From CAZFAT01 sp964517075 (lineage in GTDB: Bacteria; Acidobacteriota; Vicinamibacteria; Vicinamibacterales; SCN-69-37), in NCBI GenBank assembly GCA_964517075.1, contig CAZFAT010000322.1:1-20861 (forward strand): 20,861 nt of DNA, written 5' to 3'. The notes beneath the pieces were generated by a model that had not been told where the DNA came from, did not search any database, and saw only the letters and a program-made list of their open reading frames with translations. This document shows positions 14,521 through 20,861 of the stretch, piece after piece; the stretch's first letter is position 1; each line of letters opens with the position of its first letter. The position numbers and the translations under genes were made by a program.

Positions 14521-15381
14521 GTGACCGCGATGTCCTGCGCGCGCTGCGACGGCACGGGCTGGCGGCCGATCGACAGCGACGGCGTCCGACGGGTGGTGCG
14601 ATGTGACTGCTGGCAGGGCACGCATGCCGGCCGGCGTCTGGCCGACGCCCGTATCCCGCCGCGCTACGGCCGTTGCGACCTCGACAACTTCCTCCTCTAT
14701 CCCAACGAAAAGCTGGGCATGGCGGTGGATCGCGCGCGGCGCTTCGCCCACGAGTTTCCCGCGGTCACGAAGGGCCTCTGCCTCATCGGACCGCCGGGCA
14801 TTGGCAAGACGCACATCGCCGTCTCGGTGCTGCGGCAGGTCGTCGAGCAGAAGGGCGCGCGCGGGCTCTTCTACGACGTCCGCGATCTGCTGCGGATGAT
14901 CCGCTCGACCTACAACCCGGTGGTGCGTACGGCCGAGATGGACATCCTCCGGCCCGTGATTGACGCCGAGCTCCTCGTGCTCGACGACCTCGGTGCCGAG
15001 AAGCCCTCCGAATGGGTCGAAGAGACGATGAACCTCATCGTCAACACCCGGTACAACGAGCGGCGGCCGACGATCTTCACGACGAACTACGAAGATCTGC
15101 CCGACGAGGCCGAGCTCGAGTCGCTCAAGGTCCGCGTCGGCTTCCGGCTGCACTCGCGCCTGCACGAGATGTGCGAGTTCCTCGAGTACGACGGCGGCGA
15201 CTACCGCATGTTGCCCGCGAATGGCGGCGCCGACGACCTGACCGCCCTCTGGAAGAAGCACCGGGGGCGCCGGTCCCTGCCTCCGCGCGCCCACGGCGCG
15301 GCCCGGGCCCAGTTGCGCGACACTCCCGCGCCGCGCGAGCCCCGCGAGCTGAAATGGCCCGGCGGCAAGGCGGGAAGGTAG
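14521..15381 (+). CDS. DnaC/DnaI-type helicase-loader ATPase with N-terminal zinc motif
   Basis: A 286-residue AAA+ protein of the DnaC/DnaI/IstB group, which loads the replicative helicase onto DNA. Walker A is GPPGIGKT (90-97), Walker B LLVLDDLG (151-158), and a sensor-1-type TTNY is at 187-190. The N-terminus has CARC (6-9) and CDC (28-30), a likely zinc-binding module as in DnaI-like loaders. The last 35 residues are basic and low-complexity. An IS21 IstB helper is unlikely: no IstA transposase or IS ends lie nearby. The start is GTG 14521, with ATG 14530 as the alternative. The stop codon TAG is the first triplet of the long repeat copy 2. The neighbour hspR ends 96 bp upstream, so it may have its own promoter. 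Confidence 0.85.
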   Translation: MTAMSCARCDGTGWRPIDSDGVRRVVRCDCWQGTHAGRRLADARIPPRYGRCDLDNFLLYPNEKLGMAVDRARRFAHEFPAVTKGLCLIGPPGIGKTHIAVSVLRQVVEQKGARGLFYDVRDLLRMIRSTYNPVVRTAEMDILRPVIDAELLVLDDLGAEKPSEWVEETMNLIVNTRYNERRPTIFTTNYEDLPDEAELESLKVRVGFRLHSRLHEMCEFLEYDGGDYRMLPANGGADDLTALWKKHRGRRSLPPRAHGAARAQLRDTPAPREPRELKWPGGKAGR

Positions 15382-15650
15382 GCACATCTGCCTATCGGCT
15401 ATTGGTTATTGGCTATCGCGATTGGGTTATTGGGTTATTGATCGGTCAATCGGTTATCGTGATTGATCGGGTGATCGGGCTATTGGTGATCGGGCGCAGC
15501 TATCAGCTATCAGCTGTCGCGGCAGCTGGCGCCGGCGACCCCGATAGCCCGATAGCCCGATCGGCCGATGACCCGATAGCCCGATGACCCCAAAATAACT
15601 AAATAGCCAAATCGCGATAGCCAATAGCCAATAGAAAATAGCCAGATGCT
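15379..15650. repeat. Long palindromic intergenic repeat, copy 2
   Basis: Same family as 6136-6401. The left 17 bases (15379-15395) are identical to copy 1 at 6136-6152, and the right 40 bases (15609-15648) match copy 1 at 6358-6397 at 36 of 40 positions. Within the copy, 15399-15426 pairs with 15607-15634 at 26 of 28 positions. The arms consist of TATTGGC-like and GATAGCC-like units, and the middle (about 15495-15540) is GC-rich and unlike copy 1. The first triplet TAG is the stop of the helicase-loader gene, and the ATG at 15646-15648 near the right end is the start of hemW. Confidence 0.87.
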
Positions 15651-16782
15651 GGGCCTGTACGTCCACATTCCTTTCTGCGCGTCCATCTGCGCGTACTGCA
15701 ACTTCAATCGCGGCCTGCACGACGAGGGGTTGCGGCGCCGCTATGTGGCCGCGCTCGAGCGTGAGATCGGTGAGGCCGCTGACGGGACACCGGCCGACAC
15801 CGTGTTCTTCGGCGGCGGCACGCCGTCGCTCCTGGAGCCGGACGAGGTCGCGCGTCTGCTGACCGCCTGCCGCGAGAGCTTTGCGGTGGACGCGGACGCC
15901 GAGGTGACGCTCGAGGTCAATCCCGAGACCAGCAGCGAGGCGCGGCTCGCCGGGTTTCGGGAGGCGGGCGTCAATCGGCTGAGTTTCGGTGTCCAATCCT
16001 TTGATGACGCTGAACTGGCGCGGCTCGGGCGGGTGCACACCGCCGGGCGCGCGGCGGCGGCCGTCGCGGAGGCGAGAGCGGCCGGGATGACCAATGTCTC
16101 GCTCGACTTGATGTTGTGGCTGCCCGGACAGTCGCCGGCCTCCTGGCAGGCCACCGTGGATCGGGCGATTCACCTCGATCCGGACCATGTCTCGCTGTAT
16201 CTGCTCGAGCTGTATCCGAACGCTCCGCTCAGGGAAACCATGGCGCGCGAAGTCCCCGGCGACGCCGGCGCCTGGCGTCAGGCGCCGGACGACGAGGCGG
16301 CGGACATGTATCTGGCGGGCCTGGATCAGCTCGATCGCGCGGGCTTCGAGCAGTACGAGATCTCGAACGTCGCGCGGCCCGGCCTGGAGAGTCGGCACAA
16401 CCTGAAGTACTGGCGGGCCGGGGACTGGCGCGGCTTCGGCTGCGGCGCGCATTCCACCGTGGGCGGCGTCCGGTGGCAGAACGTGTCCGCGACGACCGAG
16501 TATGTGGGGATCATCGACCGGGCCGACGACGTCACCCGGGGGCGTCAGGTTCTGTCACCGGAGGCGCGCATCGAAGAGGCGTTGTTCACGGGGCTGCGGC
16601 TGACCGTCGGGATCGATCGGCCGTCCTTCGCGCGCCGATTTGGGCTTGACCCGTGGGACCGGTACGGCGACACTCTTGCACCCTGTATCGGCGATGGCCT
16701 AGTCTGGGCGCGCGGCCGGCAGTTCGGGCTGACGCGTCGAGGCATGCTGGTCGCGAACGAAATCCTGGTGACGTTCGTTTAG
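15646..16782 (+). CDS. hemW: HemW, radical SAM haem chaperone (HemN-like)
   Basis: 378 residues. The cluster motif CASICAYC (Cys11, 15, 18) binds the [4Fe-4S] cluster. GGGTPS at 56-61 binds SAM, and the HemW hallmark HNLKYW is at 251-256. The family was long called HemN-like, but HemW binds haem and hands it to respiratory enzymes rather than oxidising coproporphyrinogen. The spacing CxxxCxxC followed by NF (not the HemN extra Cys) favours HemW. The start is fixed: an in-frame TAG lies at 15625-15627, and LYVHIPFC must sit near the N-terminus. The ATG lies inside the repeat's right terminus, with no Shine-Dalgarno sequence before it. A CCCC-GGA-GGGG mini-hairpin follows the stop. Confidence 0.93.
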   Translation: MLGLYVHIPFCASICAYCNFNRGLHDEGLRRRYVAALEREIGEAADGTPADTVFFGGGTPSLLEPDEVARLLTACRESFAVDADAEVTLEVNPETSSEARLAGFREAGVNRLSFGVQSFDDAELARLGRVHTAGRAAAAVAEARAAGMTNVSLDLMLWLPGQSPASWQATVDRAIHLDPDHVSLYLLELYPNAPLRETMAREVPGDAGAWRQAPDDEAADMYLAGLDQLDRAGFEQYEISNVARPGLESRHNLKYWRAGDWRGFGCGAHSTVGGVRWQNVSATTEYVGIIDRADDVTRGRQVLSPEARIEEALFTGLRLTVGIDRPSFARRFGLDPWDRYGDTLAPCIGDGLVWARGRQFGLTRRGMLVANEILVTFV

Positions 16783-16862
16783 GCCCCCGACATCATCAGC
16801 GCGTCCGGCCCCGGAGGGGTACGGTAGAGTATGGGACCTTTGGCACCAATGCCCTGTGGGGC

Positions 16863-16869
16863 AGGGAGG
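16863..16869 (+). promoter_or_regulatory. Ribosome-binding site fixing the start at 16876
   Basis: AGGGAGG is 6 bases before ATG 16876. It favours this start over the in-frame ATG at 16831, which has no such site. The shorter form begins 14 residues before a typical signal peptide core. Confidence 0.75.
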
Positions 16870-16875
16870 CTGTTC

Positions 16876-17433
16876 ATGTTTCTGGTGGGTTCGCTGTCGG
16901 CCGCCGGCCGGCGCACAATGTTCACTCTCAGCCTGGCGGCGCTGCTCATGGCCCCATCAGGTGCCGCGGCTCAGGCCGCCGCTGCGGCGCCTGCTCCGGC
17001 GCAGGCCGACGCGTTCAACTTTTCCTCGTCCGATGCGGGGTTGATCGTCTGGACGGTACCGGAAGCACAGATGGCGGACTTTGAATCGGTCTGGGGCACG
17101 ATCCTCGGCAAGCTGAACGCCAGCACCAAGCCGGAGCTCAAGGAGCTTGGGTCGACGTTGAGCGTCCTCCGCCCGAGTACGCCGGCCCCAGGTCAGCCGG
17201 TTCAATACTTCATCGTCGCGAATCCTTCGTCCAAGACGACGACGTACGATCCGACCTTCCTCCTGTATAAGGCTGACTTGTTCACGCGCGAGGAAGCGGA
17301 CGCGCTGTTCAAGAAGCTGCCGACGGCGGGTAGCCCGTCGCCAATCGCCGCACTGCCGATGAAGAAGGTGCAGGCCTCGGCTGTCGCGCCGGCCGCGCCA
17401 CAGGCCCCGGCCGCGCCCCCGACCACGCCCTAG
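16876..17433 (+). CDS. Unknown exported protein, 185 aa
   Basis: I do not recognise the family. The protein has a signal peptide: FTLSLAALLMAP forms the core, with cleavage likely after GAAAQA at about residue 34. A compact domain of about 110 residues follows (FNFSSSDAGLIVWTVPEAQM to ALFKKLPTA), with alternating strands and Lys/Glu-rich helices. The C-terminus is a Pro/Ala tail (QAPAAPPTTP). No Cys and no catalytic motif are seen. The domain starts with a predicted strand (AGLIVWTV), and ADFESVWGTILGKL looks like an amphipathic helix, so a small alpha/beta ligand- or partner-binding domain is plausible. It stands alone between hemW and a terminator, so context says little. Confidence 0.75.
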   Translation: MFLVGSLSAAGRRTMFTLSLAALLMAPSGAAAQAAAAAPAPAQADAFNFSSSDAGLIVWTVPEAQMADFESVWGTILGKLNASTKPELKELGSTLSVLRPSTPAPGQPVQYFIVANPSSKTTTYDPTFLLYKADLFTREEADALFKKLPTAGSPSPIAALPMKKVQASAVAPAAPQAPAAPPTTP

Positions 17434-17436
17434 GGT

Positions 17437-17559
17437 GGTTCGAAGTTCCTTCGAGGGTTCGAAGGTTCACAGGACGCTTGCGCAGTCGCGCAGGCGTCCT
17501 TTTTTTCTTGGGGCGAAGCCCTCGAACCCTCGGACCTTGGACCCCTCGACCCTCGAACC
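17437..17559. repeat. Inverted repeat of GGTTCGA/CGAGGGTT units around the terminator
   Basis: Bounded by GGTTCGA (17437-17443) and TCGAACC (17553-17559). An internal perfect pair is CGAGGGTTCGA (17452-17462) against TCGAACCCTCG (17522-17532). Several degenerate units (AAGGTTC, CCTTGGACCCC, CTCGACCCTC) fill the arms. It encloses the intrinsic terminator at 17471-17506, between convergent genes. A related one-sided unit array occurs at 19266-19296. Confidence 0.8.
17471..17506 (+). terminator. Rho-independent terminator
   Basis: AGGACGC (17471-17477) pairs with GCGTCCT (17494-17500), with a further TGCGC/GCGCA stem and AGTC loop inside, 12 bp in all. It is followed by a run of seven T (17500-17506). 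It ends the unknown exported gene, whose stop is 38 bases upstream. On the other strand there is no T-run, so convergent transcription of the beta-barrel gene would need another signal. Confidence 0.93.
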
Positions 17560-17573
17560 GGATCCGTCTTGCG

Positions 17574-18113
17574 TCAGAAGGACAGATTGGCCCCCGCGTA
17601 GAGCCGCTGCGGGTTCGCGTGGAGCGGATTGCCGCGCAGCGCGAAGATCCGGTAGTCCAGCCGCAGGCGCAGCGGACCGACCAGTCCCACCTTGACGCCT
17701 CCGCCGATGTTCGTGCCGAAGTGCGTCTCGGTCTCGGTTCCCAGGCGCTCGCGGTAGAAGCCGGCGCCGGCGGTCAGGTACAGCTGCGTGCGGGTGGGCG
17801 TCTGCAGCAGGCCGTTAATCATGCCCGTGTGCAGGCCCGGCGCCTCCACGCTCAGCCGCTCGCTCGTGTGCGCGTACTCCAGCTCGAAGCCGACGACGAG
17901 CAGGTTCAGTCCGAGCGCGAACCCTTTGGTGGTGTGTGTGGACGGCGTGGGTGAGAAGCCCCAGAACGCCGTGACGTCCGCGTCGGCTCGCCCGGCGTGC
18001 CCGAGCAGCAGACCGAGGACCAGCGCCGCGCCCGCGAATGCGCGGGGCAGGGCCGTCGGCCGTGCCGGGCGTTGAACGTGCGGTGAGGACTCCCGTGGTA
18101 TTTTGCGCGTCAT
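17574..18113 (-). CDS. Small outer-membrane beta-barrel protein
   Basis: 179 residues. An extended N-terminus with a signal peptide (AFAGAALVLGLLLGHAGRADA, cleaved at about 45) precedes strands of alternating hydrophobic residues (GFALGLNLLVVGFELEYAHT, RTQLYLTAGAGFYRE, THFGTNIGGGVKVGLVG, LRLRLDYRIF). The chain ends in LYAGANLSF: a C-terminal aromatic Phe is the usual signal for the BAM machinery. The fold looks like an eight-stranded OmpX/opacity-type barrel. The start is ATG at 18113; its complement CATG is shared with the ATG of the divergent dehydrogenase. No other ATG, GTG or TTG between there and the signal peptide would work. The substrate or role is unknown. Confidence 0.82.
   Translation of the reverse strand: MTRKIPRESSPHVQRPARPTALPRAFAGAALVLGLLLGHAGRADADVTAFWGFSPTPSTHTTKGFALGLNLLVVGFELEYAHTSERLSVEAPGLHTGMINGLLQTPTRTQLYLTAGAGFYRERLGTETETHFGTNIGGGVKVGLVGPLRLRLDYRIFALRGNPLHANPQRLYAGANLSF
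18099..18104 (+). promoter_or_regulatory. Possible -10 element for a leaderless dehydrogenase mRNA
   Basis: TATTTT ends 7 bases before the ATG at 18112, the spacing expected if transcription starts at the ATG itself. No ribosome-binding site is present and no convincing -35 is seen at 16-18 bases. Tentative. Confidence 0.35.
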
Positions 18114-19308
18114 GAATCTCCAGTTTACCGCCGAGCAGGATCTGCTGCGGCGGACCATTCGCGAATTCGCGGAGGCGGCGATTCGGCCCCACGTCGCGGC
18201 GTGGGACGAGGCGCAGGCGTTCCCGGCGAGTCTGGTCGACGCGTTGGCCGCGCTGGGCCTCATGGGCATCGAGGTCCCCGAGACGGACGGCGGCGCCGGA
18301 CTGTCGGCGGTGGACTACTGCATCTGCATCGAGGAACTGGCGCGTGTCGATCCGTCGATCGCGTTGTCGGTTGCCGCCCACAACGGCCTCGCGGTGGCGC
18401 ATCTCGCGCGGTTCGCCAGTCCGGCGCAACGCGCGGCCTATCTGAAGCCACTGGCCGAGGGGCGGCTGCTGGGCGCCTGGGCGCTCACCGAGGCCGGGTC
18501 GGGCAGCGATGCCGCCGCGATGCGGACCACGGCGCGCCTGGACGGCGATCACTGGGTGCTCTCGGGCACCAAGCAGTTCATCACCCATGGCCGCATCGCC
18601 GGCCTCATCGTCGTCATTGCCGTCACCGACGCGTCGAAGCGCACCCATGGCATGTCCGCCTTCGTGGTCGAGCGCGACGCGCCGGGGCTGCGGGCCGGCC
18701 GCAAAGAGAACAAACTCGGGATGCGCGCGAGCGACACGAGCGAAGTCATCCTGGACGATTGCCGGGTGCCTGCCGACGCGCTGATCGGCCGCGAGGGCGA
18801 CGGCTTCATGCAGACGATGCAGGTCCTCGATGGCGGCCGCGTGGGTATTGCGGCTCTGGCGGTCGGCCTTGCCCAGGGGGCGCATGAAGCGGCCGTCGCG
18901 CACGCGCGCGCCCGGCAACAGTTCGGCCGGCCGATTGCCGAGTTCCAGGCCATTCGCTGGAAGCTGGCGGACATGGCCACCCGCCTCGAGGCCGGCCGCT
19001 GGCTGACCTACCGGGCGGCATGGCTGCGCGACCATCCCGAGCTCGGGCCCCTTACGTCGTCATCCATCGCGAAGCTGTACGCGACCGAGATGGCCGTACG
19101 CGCGGCCGAGGAGTGCGTGCAGATCCACGGCGGCTATGGCTTCGTGAAGGACTACCCGGCGGAGAAGTTCTTCCGCGACGTCAAGCTCTGCACCATCGGT
19201 GAAGGGACGAGCGAAATCCAACGGCTCGTGATTGCCAGGCACGTGCTTGGGAAGCAGACATTTCAGGTTCCAGGGTCCGCAGGGTCGAAGGTTCCAACTG
19301 ACGAATGA
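18112..19308 (+). CDS. Acyl-CoA dehydrogenase (short/branched-chain type)
   Basis: A 398-residue FAD enzyme that oxidises acyl-CoA to trans-2-enoyl-CoA and passes electrons to ETF. The three domains are clear: an N-terminal helical part (FTAEQDLLRRTIREFAE), the beta domain with ALTEAGSGSDAAAMRTTA and GTKQFITHG, and the C-terminal helices with RQQFGRPIAEFQAIRWKLADM, GGYGFVKDYPAEKFFRD and GEGTSEIQR. The catalytic base is Glu364 in GEGTSEIQ. It is similar to the short-chain/butyryl-CoA and isovaleryl-CoA branches; the exact substrate cannot be read off. The ATG at 18112 is chosen (TTG 18103 is in frame). The last 17 residues (from QTFQVPG) extend past the normal end ARHVLGK and are encoded by repeat-like DNA. 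The stop overlaps the next start (ATGA). Confidence 0.9.
   Translation: MNLQFTAEQDLLRRTIREFAEAAIRPHVAAWDEAQAFPASLVDALAALGLMGIEVPETDGGAGLSAVDYCICIEELARVDPSIALSVAAHNGLAVAHLARFASPAQRAAYLKPLAEGRLLGAWALTEAGSGSDAAAMRTTARLDGDHWVLSGTKQFITHGRIAGLIVVIAVTDASKRTHGMSAFVVERDAPGLRAGRKENKLGMRASDTSEVILDDCRVPADALIGREGDGFMQTMQVLDGGRVGIAALAVGLAQGAHEAAVAHARARQQFGRPIAEFQAIRWKLADMATRLEAGRWLTYRAAWLRDHPELGPLTSSSIAKLYATEMAVRAAEECVQIHGGYGFVKDYPAEKFFRDVKLCTIGEGTSEIQRLVIARHVLGKQTFQVPGSAGSKVPTDE
19266..19296. repeat. Repeat-like units encoding the dehydrogenase C-terminal tail
   Basis: GGTTCCAGGGTCC, then AGGGTCGAAGGTTCC: short direct units of the same type as the arms of 17437-17559, here without an opposing arm. They lie in the coding frame and encode the non-conserved tail of the acyl-CoA dehydrogenase. 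Confidence 0.55.
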
Positions 19309-20516
19309 CCAGTGAGCCGCTGTGGAGTCGAGTGCTGGCCGGAGAGCCGCGTGCGATCGCGCGTGCGATCTCTCTCGTCGAGAACGGTTCCTCGTCCTCG
19401 GCCGAGCTGTTGGCGCGCATCGCGGAGCGGACAGGACGGGCGTACGTCGTCGGCGTGACGGGGCCGCCCGGGGCGGGGAAGAGCACCCTGGTTGATCGGT
19501 TGACCGCCCGCTGGCGGCAGGCCGGACAGCGGGTCGGCATTCTCGCCGTGGATCCCAGCAGTCCCTACAGCGGCGGCGCCATCCTGGGGGACCGCGTGCG
19601 GATGCAGGCGCACGCGGGCGATGCCGGCGTCTTCATCCGCAGCATGGCCACGCGCGGCCACGCCGGTGGACTGGCCCGGGCGACCTCGGACGCCGTGGGC
19701 GTGCTCGACGCCGCCGGCTTCGATCCCGTCGTCGTCGAGACCGTGGGCGTCGGTCAGGCGGAAGTGGAAATCGTGCGCGTGGCGGACGTGACCGTCGTCG
19801 TGCTCGCGCCCGGGAGCGGCGACGACATCCAGGCGCTGAAGGCCGGCCTCATGGAAGTGGGTGATCTGTTCGTGGTGAACAAGGCGGATCGCGACGGCGC
19901 CGACCGAGCCGTCGCGTCCATCGAGGCCATGCTGGCCCTGGACGAACGGCTGGATCGCCCGTGGCGCCCGCGCGTCCTGACGTCGGTGGCGACTGCGGGA
20001 CAGGGTGTGGATGACCTGGCCGAGGCGCTGGCCGTGTTCCGGCGGGAGGCGTCCTCACTGATCGACTCGCGACGACAGGCGCGGCGCGCACGGCCATCGT
20101 TGGCCCGCGAGACCGTGGCGATCGATCACGTGGGGATTGCCGTGGACACGCCGGACGACGTCGTGGGCTTTCTGGAAGGAGTGCTCGGCTTTCGCGCCGG
20201 CGTGGCGGAGGAGATCCCGTCGTCCGGGGTTCGCGTGCGTTTCCTCGGCACGGCCGATCCCCACGTCGAGATCATTGAGCCGACGGCGACCGACTCGCCC
20301 GTCCGCCGCTTTCTGGCCCGCCGCGGCCCGGGACTTCACCACGTCGCGGTGCGCGTCGGCCATCTCACCGACGTCCTAGCGATGCTCAGGACGCGCGGCA
20401 TCCGGCTCATCGACGAGGCCCCGCGCGCCGGTGCGCACGGGGCCCGCATCGCGTTCGTCCATCCCTCCAGCACCGGCGGCGTGCTCGTGGAGCTGGTCGA
20501 GCGTCCCGGCACGTAG
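19305..20516 (+). CDS. Fusion of MeaB GTPase and methylmalonyl-CoA epimerase
   Basis: 403 residues in two parts. Residues 1-265 are a G3E-type GTPase of the MeaB/ArgK family, which guards and repairs the B12 enzyme methylmalonyl-CoA mutase: Walker A GPPGAGKST (53-61), AVDPSSPYSGGAILGDRVRM (81-100), ETVGVGQ (145-151) and NKAD (192-195). Residues 270-403 are a glyoxalase-fold methylmalonyl-CoA epimerase: DHVGIAV with metal ligand His275, VEIIEP (321-326), GLHHVAVRV with His345/346, and VELVE with Glu396. The usual C-terminal dimerisation helices of MeaB (family length about 320) are short or missing before the junction. There is no stop or frameshift between the parts. ATGA overlap with the acyl-CoA dehydrogenase argues for one operon feeding the methylmalonyl-CoA pathway. 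The mutase genes are not in the window. Confidence 0.92.
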   Translation: MTSEPLWSRVLAGEPRAIARAISLVENGSSSSAELLARIAERTGRAYVVGVTGPPGAGKSTLVDRLTARWRQAGQRVGILAVDPSSPYSGGAILGDRVRMQAHAGDAGVFIRSMATRGHAGGLARATSDAVGVLDAAGFDPVVVETVGVGQAEVEIVRVADVTVVVLAPGSGDDIQALKAGLMEVGDLFVVNKADRDGADRAVASIEAMLALDERLDRPWRPRVLTSVATAGQGVDDLAEALAVFRREASSLIDSRRQARRARPSLARETVAIDHVGIAVDTPDDVVGFLEGVLGFRAGVAEEIPSSGVRVRFLGTADPHVEIIEPTATDSPVRRFLARRGPGLHHVAVRVGHLTDVLAMLRTRGIRLIDEAPRAGAHGARIAFVHPSSTGGVLVELVERPGT

Positions 20517-20526
20517 GACGGTCCCC

Positions 20527-20861
20527 GTGCAGTTTGGTCAGTTCGAGATCACGCCGCTCCTGGATGCCCGCTGTCGGCTCGACGGCGGCGCGATGTTCGG
20601 CGTGGTGCCGAAGCCCCTCTGGGAGAAGCGCGCACCCGCCGACGAACGGAACCGGATCCAGCTCGCGACGCGTCCGCTGCTCGTCAAAGGAGCGCAGCTG
20701 ATGCTGATCGACGCCGGCATCGGCAACAAGATGGACGCGAAGAGCGTCGACATCTACGCCATCGACCGCACGCGGAATCTGGTGGACTCGCTGGCGCACC
20801 TCGGTCTCGGCGTCGACGCCATCGAGATCGCGCTCGCCTCTCATTTGCACTTCGACCATTG
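20527..20861 (+). CDS. Metallo-beta-lactamase-fold hydrolase (N-terminal part, cut by window edge)
   Basis: An open frame from GTG 20527 to the window end gives 111 residues: QFGQFEITPLLDARCRLDGG at the start, LMLIDAGIGNK for the second strand with the conserved Asp, and the zinc motif HLHFDH (His106, His108, Asp110, His111) exactly at the edge. This is the general MBL hydrolase type that acts on esters, lactones or thioesters; the substrate cannot be given. It starts 10 bases after the fusion gene and is probably in the same unit. The start could also be the ATG at 20593, but that would remove the first strand. Confidence 0.85.
   Translation, partial: MQFGQFEITPLLDARCRLDGGAMFGVVPKPLWEKRAPADERNRIQLATRPLLVKGAQLMLIDAGIGNKMDAKSVDIYAIDRTRNLVDSLAHLGLGVDAIEIALASHLHFDH

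Noticed and set aside
14521..15381. IstB helper of an IS21 element
   Set aside because: No IstA transposase, no IS ends and no target duplication. The N-terminal zinc motif fits a DnaI/DnaC-type loader better.
12722..15387. Long minus-strand open frames (12722-13969 and 13609-15387)
   Set aside because: Antisense to dnaJ, hspR and the helicase loader, whose motifs are unambiguous on the plus strand.
16840..16856. Sigma-54 promoter (TGGCAC) before the unknown exported gene
   Set aside because: The -12 GC is 3 bases out of register and TTGC is absent.

Overview
This is a gene-dense, GC-rich window, tiled by about 16 protein-coding genes on both strands. No rRNA, tRNA, CRISPR array or transposase is visible. 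The gene set and style suggest a soil-type Acidobacteriota, perhaps a Vicinamibacteria relative. The pointers are FecR plus a Trp-rich surface protein, an HspR-controlled dnaK operon outside Actinobacteria, methylmalonyl-CoA metabolism and AT-rich heptad palindromes between genes. The phylum call is inference from style, not from a marker-gene comparison.

Layout. 1-493 (-) is the N-terminal part of mobA, cut by the window edge. Divergent from it, 503-4907 (+) is a tight cluster: a V4R-domain protein, an exported TPR protein, a SPOR-domain membrane protein and apolipoprotein N-acyltransferase (lnt). The lnt gene has no ATG, GTG or TTG where its N-terminus should begin and may start at ATT. A heptad palindrome separates it from prfB (5010-6138), which carries the classic programmed +1 frameshift site. 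A 264-bp palindromic repeat follows. Then, on the minus strand, come a class A penicillin-binding protein (6422-8653) and, upstream of it in the same unit, a FecR/Trp-rich exported protein (8681-10798).

10888-14424 (+) is a heat-shock operon, dnaK-dnaJ-hspR. A HAIR-like operator overlaps the dnaK promoter and the HspR repressor is the last gene, so the whole autoregulatory loop is in view. The DnaJ has HPG in place of the invariant HPD. Next come a DnaC/DnaI-like helicase-loader ATPase, a second copy of the 264-bp-type repeat, and hemW, whose ATG lies inside the repeat terminus. An unknown exported protein, an excellent intrinsic terminator between convergent genes, and a small outer-membrane beta-barrel follow.

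18112-20516 (+) is an acyl-CoA dehydrogenase translationally coupled to a fusion of MeaB GTPase with methylmalonyl-CoA epimerase. This suggests branched-chain or odd-chain acyl-CoA breakdown feeding propionyl/methylmalonyl-CoA. The window ends inside a metallo-beta-lactamase-fold gene.

The most unusual content is the family of intergenic inverted repeats built from short 7-8 bp units. In the two long copies the left terminus starts with the TAG stop codon of the upstream gene. In the second copy the right terminus contains the ATG of the downstream gene.
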